From: Hemibagrus wyckioides
Lineage: Eukaryota; Chordata; Actinopteri; Siluriformes; Bagridae
NCBI RefSeq assembly: GCF_019097595.1
Contig: NC_080712.1
Span: forward strand, 22,612,646-22,676,645
Length of the DNA stretch: 64,000 bases
Reading direction: 5' to 3'
Each line of letters opens with the position of its first letter. Within the stretch, counting starts at the first letter, position 1. A program made the translations under genes and the position numbers. Positions 1-64,000 of this stretch are shown here, piece after piece. A model generated the notes under the pieces. The model had not been told where the DNA came from and did not search any database. It worked only from the letters and a program-made list of their open reading frames with translations.

Positions 1-249
1 TTTGTCCCTCCTTAGTGATCAACTTTGAAGGCTTGGGTTTGTATAAGTCTAATGAAAAGATGCATAGAGACTCCTGTGCCATTAACTCCTGACCTTGCCC
101 TTTCTTTACAAGCATGTGTGTACCACAAGCAAATGTACTGTATTTTGACTAGCCATGGTAATGGCTCGAGATAATGGACATTTAGAAAGCACACTTTAAT
201 CACTAGAGATCCAATTATCATTATATCTGCATCAAGGAAGTATTCAATT

Positions 250-590
250 CAATTCATTTGTGTACAGTATGTTTATCAACTGACATTATCACAAAGTGGC
301 TTTACAAATCACAAGTTATACATTTTACATTTAAATTGGTCTATTATGATCAACCCAGAGGTGACAGTGAAAAGAAAAAACTCCCTAAGACCATACAGGG
401 AAGACACCTTTAGAGGAACCAGACTCAGAAGAGAAGCCATCCTCATCTGGATGACACCATTTATCTTCTATAGCTGTTTACTACATGGTCAAAAAGTGCA
501 ATTGCATAAACAGGAAATACATTTGAGTTTTAACATAAAGTTGAACTGTTCACTGATGGAGACAGGAGCTGAAGTTGTTTCATCTGTTTT
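250..590. repeat. Dispersed repeat relic typical of otophysan fish
   Basis: This part of the abcg5 intron contains GAAAAAACTCCCTAAGA, AGAGGAACCAGACTC and CATCCTCATCTGGATGACAC in the order I recognise from a very common cyprinid/catfish dispersed repeat. The family name is not assigned here. It is one clue to the host lineage. A translated ORF across it is not a gene. Confidence 0.5.
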
Positions 591-637
591 GACTTATTTG
601 ATGATGTGAGTGAGACTGAGTGAAGGAGTGAACTCAC

Positions 638-6806
<6,169 letters not shown>

Positions 6807-7126
6807 GCTAGCTCATCTAATTTCTCATGGAAATGATCAGACTTCCTGACCCGTCAGATCCAATATTGTTACTGCGTGAAGCTTTAAGTCCACAATCGGG
6901 CCATTCCAGTGAACATTACACCAGTGAAGCTGGCACCCTAAAAAGAAGAGCTTATCAGTGGACCTTTGCTCAGTGCTGTATATAGAGAGAGCTCTGACAG
7001 TGCCTCCTCTCTACAACACACTCTCCCAGCCAAGCGACAAGCAGCAACTTCTTCAGGTTTTCAGCCCGGATCAAGGGGTCTCTGACCCCAATTCAGCACC
7101 TCTTCTGCTCCCAGTATCTAGACGCC
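6807..7126. promoter_or_regulatory. Bidirectional abcg5/abcg8 promoter
   Basis: Only 320 bp separate the two divergent start codons, so both promoters and both 5' UTRs must fit here. A CCAAT box lies at 6860-6864. CTTATCA (6951-6957), a GATA site on the minus strand, is followed at once by TGGACCTTTG (6959-6968), a good HNF4-like element. TATATAG (6979-6985) is placed to drive abcg8, predicting a 5' UTR of roughly 110-120 nt with no upstream ATG. Mammalian ABCG5/ABCG8 also share a short promoter of this kind, with GATA and HNF4 input reported. The motif calls are sequence matches, not binding data. Confidence 0.85.
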
Positions 7127-10100
7127 ATGACCGATGACACTGTGTTCAATTCGGAAAGCAGCTTCAGCTTCCCAGCACTGCCTGCAGACAATGAGGTGAG
7201 TCACAGCCTGAAAGAGGAAACAGGCAAATAAGCAAGGACGCTTATACACAAGAGACAAAATCAGTGAGGAAATTCAATCATAGCTGCTGTCTGCCTTCAT
7301 GTCTATTTTCCTCAAATCCCTCTTCTGTATTATGTCTAAAGTTGTGACTTCACCTGTTGGTAGACTTCATGCAGATGGAAGCAGGATAAAATTTCTGTAT
7401 TATGTAATGCGAGAGCGTGTCATTATTTAAATGGACTCTGAACTAGGCAAAAATTCAACATTGTCTGTCCACTTATCTACTGGCACAGGACAAATCTGAT
7501 TAAAAGGATAAGATGTTAGATGTTTTATAATCTGCTCCGAATGACAGTGACAATTCTTCTATTTCCTTTAAAATATATCTCTCAAGATAGATACAATCAT
7601 GTCTGGAAATAAAGTGATGCAAAGACCCTCAGTGTTCTTGCTTTGGAACATTTTCAGCTTGAATAAAAGGCATTGCTGTCTGATTCAAGCTGAGTGTATG
7701 GTATTTGAACATAGGTGTTTATTAACTCCTCATTCCTGCACACAGGGAAGAGATATCAGGCTGTTTTCCTCCGGGGATGAGGACAGCAGCCTGTATTTTA
7801 CCTACAGTGGGGGTTGCAATGAACTGGAGGTCAGAAATCTACACTATCAGGTATTTATTTTTGAGACACTCATCTCAAATTAATTCTCAGTTTTGTACAG
7901 ATTACATCATTTTCCTATTATGCATATATGCACACCTACACATCTGTGTGTGTACTCTAGGTGGACACAGCAGCACAGATCCCCTGGTATGAGAAACTGT
8001 CAGAGTTTAAGATGCCTTGGGAGATGCGGGGCAACAAGCAGACTGCTATTAATGACCTGAACCTGAGAGTGCACAGCGGACAGATGCTGGCTGTTATCGG
8101 CAGCTCAGGTAGGAAAAGGGCTTAAAGGTGCAGCCGTCTCTAAACTGTGTTAAAGGCACCCTGGTTATTAAATACACGTCTTAGATATATATTTGACGTC
8201 ATCATTATGGCACAATAGCTTAGCGGCTGGCATTTTTTCTTCACACCTCTGGGGTTGGAGTCCCACCCCCAACCCTGTATGTGGTGTCTACATGTTCTCC
8301 CTGTGCTTAGGGGGTTTCCTACAGGTACACTAGTTTCCTCCTCCAGTCTAAAGACCTATGTTGCAGGCTGATTGGCATCTGTAAATTTGTTGAGTTTGGC
8401 TGTGTGTGTGATTGTGCCCTGCGATAAGTAGGCATCATGTCCAGGGAGTATCCTGCCTTGTGTCCTGAGTCCCCTGAGATAGACTCCATGTTCCCTGAGA
8501 CCCAGTCTAGGATAAGTGATACAGAAAATGTTCTCCAAGATGCTCATTAATCGTTACTAGGGTTAGGGTTTCTTTTTTATAAAACTCTATAAAACATACC
8601 TGTGACTACTGATGCATTTTAAATGAAAATGCCAAGGGTTATCACTGCCAAATATTGAGTTTGTTAACTTATTTCAGTTTGCTTCTCTTGTATAGTACCA
8701 TTTAATGCTTTATTTCATTCATTTCACTATTTTTAGACATCCTTGCTTTTGCTTTGCTTTACTGAATTTTGCACAGTAATGTGAAAGAATCATATAAGCT
8801 AAAAATCATACAAAATATGATTTACAATACTGTAATGCAGACTGCAGGTAATGGTGCTACCTCAGAACTTCAAGATTCCTGGCGCTATCCTGAACTCCCG
8901 GGCTCCTGTCGGTTTGGAGATCTGTGTATTTTCTCCTGCTGTTTATGTCAATTTCTTTTCACCTCCCAAAAACATGCCAGCAATATGAACAAAACAGTTA
9001 TTTTTATGTTGCCTATTGATGGACTGGTGACAATGACAAGGATGTCAAGAATAAACTGAAAATGAATGAAGAACAAATGAATGAATATTGCTACCAAATT
9101 AATTTAGCAAGTTGTCTCATTTCAAGCTTCTGCTTACATTTTTTTGCCCTATAAATATGGAAAACATGGAGTCTTTAGTTATACTGACTAAAGAAATAAA
9201 CACATGACATGATTTTAACTACAGTTTCATTGAAGTAAAAAATTACTTCTTGAATATTTGAAATAAAAATATATGACTTTGCATTTTTAATGTGTTCCAA
9301 CTTCAGGCAAATATAAATAGGCAAGAGTTTTGGCAAATAGACCTATCTTTATTCATTTTTGCTTCGGCTTCCGCAGGCTGTGGAAAGACCTCCCTGTTGG
9401 ACATTATAACATGTCGTGATGAAGGCGGCACCAAGAAATCTGGAGAGATACTCATCAATGGCAAACCCTGCACACCCTCGCTAGTGAAGAAAAGCATTGC
9501 TCACGTCCGACAGGATGACCGCTTGTTACCCCATCTGACAGTACGGGAGACTCTCACCTTTGTGGCCAAGTTGCGTCTACCAGCACATTTTACACAGGCA
9601 CAGATAGATCAAAGGGTAAGACATGCAGCACTCATAAATTCTTCCAAATGTCCTTGACATCCTTATGATTTAAGTTAAAGGAGCTGAGGGAAAGGATGAG
9701 GAATACTTTATTTACAGCAATTCATTTAAATTCAATGTATTGTTTATTTTAATCTCAGAACTCATTAAGGGTAAATATGCAATGCAGACAAAATCAAGCG
9801 ACTATATAAGTGACTACCTAATATTATGATATCAATTTTGAAAGGCAGCTTTCTTAGTTATGTCACATTTTATAAAATGTGACTACATAATTGTATAAAA
9901 TATCTAATATCAGGATAAGTTATAATAGTTTGTGTTAGCGTAAACAAATTCTCTGATTACACTGACAGCAAATCTATTTTTCACTGGCCACATTGTACAA
10001 CTATTGTAGAACTTTATATATGGCGGTACATTACAGGGATGCGAGATCATACTTATCACCCACTTACTAATTATTATGAGTTCACTGTTCAAGGATATCA

Positions 10101-13100
10101 TACATGTGATATATAGCAATAAAAGCAATTAAACAGAAGCCAGTGTATGTTAATCTCTCTGATAGAGATGGCCATCAAGGTCATCATGGCCATTTATCAT
10201 AAAACATGCAACCAAAAGTGATACTAGCGAAAACTGAGTTGAAAGTGATAAACTGAATCCAGATGCTTCAGGATGGTAAAGAAAGTGTGTGTATATATAA
10301 AGAATCAGGAAGTGATTTTCAGGGTGAGATCAGGAGCTTTGCTTCACCAGGTGTCATTATAAAATGTTGGATTGAAAGACAAACCAAATGCCAAGGAACC
10401 AATAAGTTCTAAGTTATATATTTTTTTAAATAAACTGGTGTAGCCCTCTTTAAGACTACACTCTGTAGACTGTATGTAAGCCTGATGAAGCAGTCTGTAC
10501 AGGTGGATGATGTCATTGCCGAGCTGCGGCTGAGACAGTGCGCTAACACACGAGTGGGAAATAACTATGTGCGTGGTGTATCTGGTGGAGAGAGGAGGAG
10601 GGTCAGCATTGCTGTTCAGCTACTATGGAACCCAGGTGAGTTTGTGATACAAATTCAAATGAGAGCAAATGAACTCGGGAACATGATGGCTTAGTGTCTA
10701 GCATGCTTGCTTCACGCCTCCAGGGTTGGGGGTTTGATTCCCACTTCTGTTCAGTGTGTACAGTTTCCATGTCCTCCCTGTGCTTTGTGTTTCCATCCCC
10801 AAGGCCAAAGACATGCATTGTAGGCTGATTGGAATCTTTAAATTGTCAGCATTGTGTGAATGTGTGTCTGATTATGCCCAGTGATGGGTTGGGTTGTCCA
10901 GGGCTTCCTCTGTCATGTGCTCTGAGTCCCCTAGGATAGACTCACAAGGATAAGTGCTACAGAAAATGGATTTATGCATGGACAAATTAACTGACATCAG
11001 TTTGATACAGTTCTACAAAATCTGTTAGCCTACCTTTACTTACAGTTTATCTTTATATATACCAGTTATCAGGATTTGTCAACATCTCTAGATCTTTGTT
11101 TTCAGGTATTCTTATACTGGATGAGCCTACTTCAGGTCTCGACAGCTTTACTGCTCACAACCTGGTTATCACCCTGTCTCGTCTGGCTCGAGGGAACCGT
11201 CTGATCCTGCTCTCAGTGCATCAGCCACGCTCAGACATCTTCCAGCTCTTTGACCTGGTGGTGTTGCTGTCCTCTGGCTCAGCCGTGTACTGCGGCCCTG
11301 CCAAAGACATGGTGCCCTACTTCACGTCTCTGGGGCATCCATGTCCACGCTACTGCAATCCTTCGGATTTCTATGGTGAGTGAGCCCTGACTGACTGACT
11401 GAACACACAGATCGCAGTAAATTCTCAGTGAATGATTTGGTTTGATCAACTTGTCCTTAATGTTTCTGTCTGACACAGTGGACTTGATCAGCATTGACCG
11501 CCGCAGCTCAGAAAAAGAAAAAGAGTGTCTGGAGAGAACAAGGGTCCTGGCTGCCCAGTTTGCTGAGAAGGTGAAGAACACTGAGGACTTCATGTGGACG
11601 TCTGAGGAGCACAACGTTCCAGTGCTAGATAAAAATATTGTAAGGTAACTGGCTCATGTTTGTAGGGTCTCAGAAGTAGAATATTTCATTGGCTGCTTTT
11701 CATAGAAAGAAAAAATATGTGGTAGCTTACATCTGTGTGATGCTTTTGCTAGCGACATTCCATCTACGCCAAAAACTGAAACAAGCGTCACAGTGTCACA
11801 AAGGAAGGACCAGCGACCAGGCCGTCTGCACCAGTTCTCCATTCTGATTAGGTGAGAAAGTCTAAAACACTGGATTTTAAATGAAATGTAGAGTTTGTGG
11901 AATAGCAGAACGTAGTATCAACATCAACAGCACAGATTTCTTTAATACTGTAAATTCTAATTCAGTGTTTAAGTGTAATCACAAAACCATACCAACCACA
12001 ATGGGGATACAGAGACTTAGTGGTTAGCATGTGTCCCCTGAAACTCCAGGGATGGAGGTTTGATTCTTGCCTTTGTCCTTCATGTGCAGAGTTTACATGT
12101 TCTGCCAGTGCTCTGGGGGTTTTCTCTTCCAGTCCAATAACATTCTAAATTAAAATGTCAGTACTGTGTAAGTGTGTGTGTGTGATTGTGTCCTGTGATG
12201 GGTTGGCACCTTGTCCAAGGTGTCCCCTGCCTTGTGCCCCAAGTCCCCTGAGATAGACTCCAGGCTTCCTGAGCATGTGGTTAGAGTGTACTTGGTTGTT
12301 ATATTGTATTTAGCTGCATTTCTCCTTAGGCCACCATGCCTTTATATAGTTACATTTACTGATGTGTGAACTTCAATATATCTTCCCATATTGTCTTTTA
12401 TTTCTCCTTGCATCATGTTTGCATGTCTGTGTAAACAGGCGGCAGGTATTTAATGATTTCCGTGACTTGGTGACAATGGTGGTGCATGGCCTAGAGGCCC
12501 TGCTAATGTCACTGCTCGTGGGCTTCCTGTACTTCGGGGCAGGTGAGCAGAAGCTGCCAGTGCAGGACACTGTGGCTCTGCTCTACATGATTGGAGCTCT
12601 CACACCGTTTGCTGTAGTACTGGACGTCATAGCCAAGTGTGAGTCTCAATTGCATGCACAAGTCAAAACTATCCTTGCATAGAAGCTTAGTCCTTCTATG
12701 TATTTACCCGGTGTTGATGCAGGTTGCTGTGGTATTTACAGGTCATTCAGAAAGAGCCATGCTGTATCATGAACTGGAAGATGGAATGTACTCAGTCACC
12801 CCTTATTTTTTTGCCAAGGTACGTACTATACCTTTCTACACCGAGAATCACAAAGTGACCACATGGAGGCAGCAAAGCTCCATGCATTAACTGTATGAAG
12901 TAGTTTTTCCATGTTTGGATACTGAAGGCCTAAAATCTGCAGTGATTATGTGTACACAACCCCCCCCCCCCCCCTTCAGGTCCTGGGTGAGTTACCAGAG
13001 CACTGTGTTTTCACGCTGGTATACAGCCTGCCTATCTATTGGCTAGCTGGCCTGAACGACTCACCAGACCGCTTCCTGCTCAACTTCATGCTGGCATGGC

Positions 13101-13706
13101 TGATGATCTACTGCAGCCGCTCCATGGCTTTGTTTGCAGCAGCTGTGCTACCCACTCTCCAGACTTCATCCTTCATGGGAAACTCCTTTTTCACTGTTTT
13201 CTATCTGACTGGGGGCTTTGTGATCAACCTGGACAACATGTGGCTGGGTAAGAACCGGTCACTCACAGACACTCAGAAATATTATCCTTTGACACCCACC
13301 TCTAAAAGGTTTGCTGTTGTTTTGATAAATATTTTCTCTCCTTCAGTCGCTTCTTGGTTTTCCTATATTTCCTTCATGCGCTGGGGTTTTGATGGGATGC
13401 TGCAGGTTCAGTTCCGTGGAGTTCAATATTCAGTCAGCCTGGGAAACCTGACCATCAATGTAGACGGCATTAAAGTAAGAATACCTTCTATCAGGCATTT
13501 TTTCCCCACAAAAAGGCATCGGTTACAATAAATTACTCACCTGATTTCATTTCTTTTGGGCCTTCCAGGTGGCAGAGCTGATGCATATGAACCAGTTCCC
13601 ACTATACTCCTGTTATTTGGTGCTGATCGCTGTAGTGTTGGTCTTCATGTTGCTCTACTTTCTGTCACTCAAGTTCATTAAGCAGAAGTCCACTCAAGAT
13701 TGGTGA
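7127..13706 (+). CDS. abcg8: ABCG8 sterol half-transporter, complete, 13 exons
   Basis: Obligate partner of ABCG5 in sterol export. Exons: 7127-7195, 7746-7850, 7961-8108, 9377-9615, 10503-10635, 11106-11375, 11479-11644, 11753-11851, 12439-12638, 12742-12818, 12980-13247, 13347-13474, 13569-13706. They sum to 2040 nt, or 679 residues plus stop, close to the human protein. The order is: short N-terminus; Walker A GSSGCGKT (105-112); signature VSGGE (213-217); Walker B ILILDE ending at 238; H-loop in SVHQPRSD; the linker (exons 7-8); and a membrane domain in exons 9-13. The C-terminus ends QDW. NLTI and an Asn-linked glycosylation context occur in the exon 12 extracellular loop. Walker A has the catalytic Lys that human ABCG8 has replaced with Arg. 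The exon 11 acceptor tract is a run of C. Confidence 0.97.
8208..8535 (+). repeat. tRNA-derived SINE, copy 1 (abcg8 intron 3)
   Basis: Begins with an A-box-like GCTTAGCGGCTGGC, then a B-box-like GGTTGGAGTCCC, and continues with the tail shared by the copies at 10683 and 12000 (TTCTCCCTGTGCT, CTGATTGGCATCTGT, GTGATTGTGCCCTGCGAT, AGTCCCCTGAGATAGACTCC). Copies differ by many substitutions, so this is an old insertion. Confidence 0.7.
8855..9085 (+). repeat. Second SINE-like element (abcg8 intron 3)
   Basis: Decayed copy of a different tail, with CACCTCCCAAAAACATGCCA and a GATGGACTGGTGACA stretch, and a terminal (GAATGAA)-like repeat near 9060-9085. Family resemblance only. Confidence 0.45.
10683..10975 (+). 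repeat. tRNA-derived SINE, copy 2 (abcg8 intron 5)
   Basis: Clear Pol III promoter remnants: GGCTTAGTGTCTAGCATGC (A box region) and GGGTTTGATTCCC (B box), then TGTCCTCCCTGTGCTT, CCAAAGACATGCATTGTAGG and AGTCCCCTAGGATAGACTC. Same orientation as the copies in introns 3 and 8. Confidence 0.75.
12000..12280 (+). repeat. tRNA-derived SINE, copy 3 (abcg8 intron 8)
   Basis: ACTTAGTGGTTAGCATGTG and GGAGGTTTGATTCTTG mark the A and B boxes; the tail includes GATGGGTTGGCACCTTGTCC and AGTCCCCTGAGATAGACTCC. Third sense-oriented copy in the same gene. Confidence 0.75.
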
Positions 13707-16154
13707 AGAAAAAGCTACTGCTGAAATCGCTTTTGGATGAACTTTTGATAAACTACTACACATGAAGCCAACCTGTTGCAGAAGGATAGCAGCACCAGCA
13801 TGTTTTCCGTCCACACTGAGGAGATGTATGAAACCTTAGGACAAAAGTGTTCATGTGCTGCATGTTTGTCAGCACTGTCATGAACAGAGATTTAACAATC
13901 CAACAATTTGATGGACAGTGAAGGGAAAAGATCAAAATCGCAGATTTAGAAATTTATTTTAAGTCGCTCTGTGTCAGATAAGGGTAACTTTTTGGAATAA
14001 TGGCTTTATTAGTTTGTCCTTAGAAAGTCTTGACAGCTCCATGTTTGTCTCATTATTTAATTAAGTTCATGTTCTTCAGAAAATTCCCGTTTAAAAATCG
14101 TTTAAAAAAAAAAAAGTCTAAAGAGGCCAGTGACATGTCAGGTATGTAGCAGGAGAGTGTTAAGAGAAGGCGCTGCTGAGCAGCAAATGGAGTAACGTAT
14201 GATTAGAGACTCAGATTTTGTGTTAATTTTTATTTTATACTGCACTTTAGACTACCTTTATTGGCATATTTACCCCATTGTGTTTTGTGTATGCTTTTTT
14301 CACACTCTAGACGGCTTATCATGGCCGTTAAACACCCCAAAACCCATACTACAATGACTCAACAACTGAGGCCTGCTTCACAGGTAGCGACCCTAGAGTT
14401 GGGGGCTTCATTTCAACCCCGCTGCTCTCAGGTTATTGATGCAGGGTCCCTAAGGTGAGAGTTACTAAGCTCGTTGAAACAAGACGGTGCCAAGATTTTT
14501 AAAACCAAACTCACCGAGTGATGATTTGTCCACAATTAGAGCTGACCTACGATTAATGAAAACGCATCTGGAAATGACAAAGCCGCTTCGGACGCAGAGC
14601 TGGCTGCACTCAGAGGTACAGTGGAGGAAATGAGTAACTATGGCTCTCAGTCTGTACTGACACCATAGTTGAGCTTAACAGCAAGCTTGCGCACTTCACA
14701 GCTGAGTTTGTCTCACAGAAGACACTTATGAACAAACAGGATAGTTGTTTCAAGTGTTCATTTTTATATTATACATTTACCAAAGACTAGCTATCGAACG
14801 GAGAGGAGCGCAAGATGTCAAATCTGAAGAATTCAATACTGAGACACACATTTAGAAAGTTATCTTTCATTAACGGAAATCACTAAATCACTAAAATGTG
14901 GAGTTCAGGAGTTCTCTGGCCTCCAAGAAAATGTCTACCTAACTTCAAATGAGCTAATAAAACACTGCTACAAGCTTTAATATATATGATCTATCAACTG
15001 GGAGTCTGCATAAGGGCACATAGAGAGGGGGAGCTGACAGGGTGAGTTGATAACGGTATTTAAACACAACTCAGAGGTTCCATATATTCACACTTGTGAG
15101 TGTTCGAGTTGTTTAATAGACTAAACCCTGACTGCCGCTGGATGGCAGCAAAGCACCATGAACTCCCATCTTCCATTGCAGCCAGTTACCCCCCCCCCCC
15201 CCCCCCCCGCTTTCTTTTATTTTCAGCAAATAACCTCAATCTGCAGCTTTTGTTTGTCTTTTCTGCATGTTTATTTTCTATACTGTGATTAATAATGAGT
15301 TATGGAAGCATTAGGCATATTTAAGAGATATCTTGGAGATCTTGAGTAAGTTGTTAAAATCCTGATGCACGTTTTGCACTGGTGCAAAACAAACAAAACC
15401 TAAGAAATGTGGCAATAAAATGTCAGATATACAAAACCCAGAATTGGTGTAAGAGGTGCATTTGTAGTGTGCATTTTCTGGACTACATTTATAAAAATCA
15501 CACATTTATGATATACACACAGTATTCTAACAGCAATAGACCTGTTGGCACTAAATAATAGCTCTGTTGTGTAAAGTAGAAATTTATGTGCATTAACTAA
15601 ACATTTTTGTTTTCTTTGAATCTATGATTTTGTTACAGCCCACTGGCACCTAGACATTTCCTCACCAATCAGACAAGACAGCTATCAGTATATGAGGGTG
15701 AGGGCTGTGACTTGTGTACATGGGTTATGACACTTTGCCCTTCTCCTTCATTCACTTAACACATTGCTATGTCACAAGCTACAAACAAATGGCTAGTGTC
15801 ACTCTGGTCAAACACACAATCAGGATTAAAACTTGCAATAAATACATATTTTTAAAACTCTTTACAGATGAGTGGGTTGGTATTATATTTGCAAAGTGTG
15901 TAACCATTCCTATAAGCCAAAAACAAACAAAGAAAAGTAGAAAATCAAAGCAGAACTCAAACATACACATGTGTAACACATTTATTAGCATAAATACTTC
16001 TGTACATGATATTATTTGTTTTCAATGCAGTTGTAATGAGAGAGTTTACCAAGAATCACTGACTTCACAGCATTAGAGGATCTGGGCAGACATAAAAAAA
16101 TAGAAAGAAAAAAAAACGAATGAAGAGACAAAAGAATAATAATGAGAAGAGATC
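13707..16154. other. Convergent abcg8/lrpprc intergenic region with both 3' UTRs
   Basis: Neither flank shows a coding exon here. Plus-strand AATAAA signals occur at 14956-14961 and 15414-15419 and could serve abcg8. The second follows a perfect hairpin (9-bp arms) at 15371-15390. A run of 20 C lies at 15189-15208. The stretch around 14560-14760 faintly resembles the coiled-coil ORF of an L1-type LINE but is too decayed to call. I see no RNA gene. Confidence 0.6.
15981..15986 (-). promoter_or_regulatory. Candidate lrpprc poly(A) signal
   Basis: TTTATT on the plus strand reads AATAAA on the minus strand, 169 nt beyond the lrpprc stop codon. It is the first canonical signal after the stop, so a short 3' UTR is likely. 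Position and motif only; no transcript evidence. Confidence 0.5.
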
Positions 16155-62997
<46,843 letters not shown>

Positions 62998-64000
62998 CTA
63001 AAGTAGAAGATGACTTTATTTGTCAAATATACATTACAGCAAGGTGAAATCATTTTATTTAGTTTGTGAGAAAAGCTTAGAGGCACGAAGTGAGGACAGA
63101 CTGACCATAAAAGGCGTTTTATTAGTTATTTAGACATTCCTCATGCAATACATTCAATTTATTTATTTTTTTAAGAGAGCTATTAACCCTGACATTGTAT
63201 CCATTGCAGACAAAGTTTAAATAAATCACGTTTTAATCCCTTTTACCTTATGAACTATTCATTACCCAGTGGAAAGATGAATATAAATTGTATAGAATGA
63301 GTGAGTAATGACAGGAACATGACAGATTTGGTCCATACAGCCTTACTGTCGAGTCTCTGGTGTGTTTTATGCCATCAGACACAGCGTGTGTAATGTTGAC
63401 TGACTTCTTTAACACCTATTGTGTTAAATCCTATTGCCACTGTAACTGAGTTTATGTCTAACTTTGCAGTAGAAGCTTGCAGAACGACAACAGAACTGAA
63501 TCAGTTATCAGACAGTCCGAGCTGCTTTACCAGCATCACACTGAAAATGAAAAATCAACTGCATTCATTTAAATACAAATGTGCATGTGATGGTGAATGG
63601 ATGACCTTGACCAAATGACCTGATAAACACACAGCTGCAAACATCACTAATGATAATCCTCTGGAGAAGACGGATTTGTTTTCAAGATATTTGGAATAAA
63701 TAAGAATAAAAACACTACCGGTACCTACTGAAAGGAAGAAAGGGATGGACTTCACACAGGGCTAACATAACACTAAAAGAAAATCTACACCTAATCTGGG
63801 TAGTGCTTATAGGAGTGGTGTAAAGGTCGAAGTGGACCATTTGAGACGTTGCTTTTTTTTTTTTTTTTTAAACAAAAGATGACTTCTGCTTCTCCTTGGA
63901 TAAATCTCAGTGGCTCCCAGTAAAGCACTATATAGAGAGAAGAAGCCTTTAATTCACATTCAACGTTTATAAAAGCTGTGCAAGTTCAGATAAAGGCGGG
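62998..64000. other. lrpprc intron 1 (partial)
   Basis: No exon 1 with a mitochondrial presequence is visible up to the edge. AT-rich, with an 18-base T run at about 63853-63870. No repeat family recognised. Confidence 0.55.

Noticed and set aside
346..609. 87-codon plus-strand ORF at the left edge
   Set aside because: Falls in a common dispersed fish repeat and is antisense to abcg5; no protein family.
1..637. abcg5 exon 10
   Set aside because: No frame encodes the expected next membrane segment with proper splice sites; it must lie beyond the left edge.
14560..14760. Possible L1-type LINE ORF1 remnant in the abcg8/lrpprc gap
   Set aside because: Resemblance is limited to a short acidic stretch; no reverse transcriptase nearby, so not supported.
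15371..15390. Perfect hairpin GTTTTGCAC-TG-GTGCAAAAC as a terminator or small RNA
   Set aside because: Too short for a microRNA precursor and bacterial-type terminators do not apply; listed only as context for a poly(A) signal.
63001..64000. lrpprc exon 1 with start codon
   Set aside because: No ATG followed by an Arg/Leu-rich presequence and a donor of the required phase could be found; exon 1 is taken to be outside the window.

Overview
This window is vertebrate nuclear DNA. It carries large split genes with GT-AG introns and many microsatellites, plus SINE, LINE, Tc1-like and hAT-like relics. The repeats look teleost, most like an otophysan fish; a catfish is a reasonable guess but is not proven here. 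I read the exons by hand from splice sites and protein similarity remembered from the human genes. Every exon length and intron phase was checked so that the reading frame closes.

Layout: (1) Positions 1-6806, minus strand: abcg5, exons 1-9. The remaining exons lie beyond the left edge. (2) Positions 6807-7126: a 320-bp bidirectional promoter between two start codons. (3) Positions 7127-13706, plus strand: abcg8, complete, 13 exons, 679 codons. (4) Positions 13707-16154: a convergent intergenic gap holding both 3' ends. (5) Positions 16155-62997, minus strand: lrpprc, exons 2-38 (37 exons, about 1375 residues). Exon 1, with the start codon and mitochondrial presequence, should lie beyond the right edge. 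The order and orientation abcg5(-) abcg8(+) lrpprc(-) match human 2p21.

ABCG5 and ABCG8 are half-transporters that form the obligate sterol exporter of liver and intestine, so the shared promoter fits co-expression. LRPPRC is a mitochondrial PPR protein that stabilises mitochondrial mRNAs; it is a neighbour, not a partner in function.

Mobile DNA sits in the introns. It includes a 1591-bp Tc1-like element with good ends but a broken transposase (29717-31307), a very decayed second Tc1-like copy next to an lrpprc splice donor (44340-45900), and two fragments of a third Tc1-like family. There is also a 196-bp hAT-type MITE with a perfect 8-bp target duplication, SINE copies in abcg8 introns, and two LINE fragments.

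The most interesting observations are these: both composite ATP sites of the fish ABCG5/ABCG8 pair look canonical; an intronic minisatellite in lrpprc carries copies of the exon 32 splice-donor edge; two lrpprc acceptors have a UG repeat where a pyrimidine tract would be expected; a GATA and HNF4-like pair sits in the bidirectional promoter; and a 71-bp inverted repeat encloses a microsatellite and a MITE.
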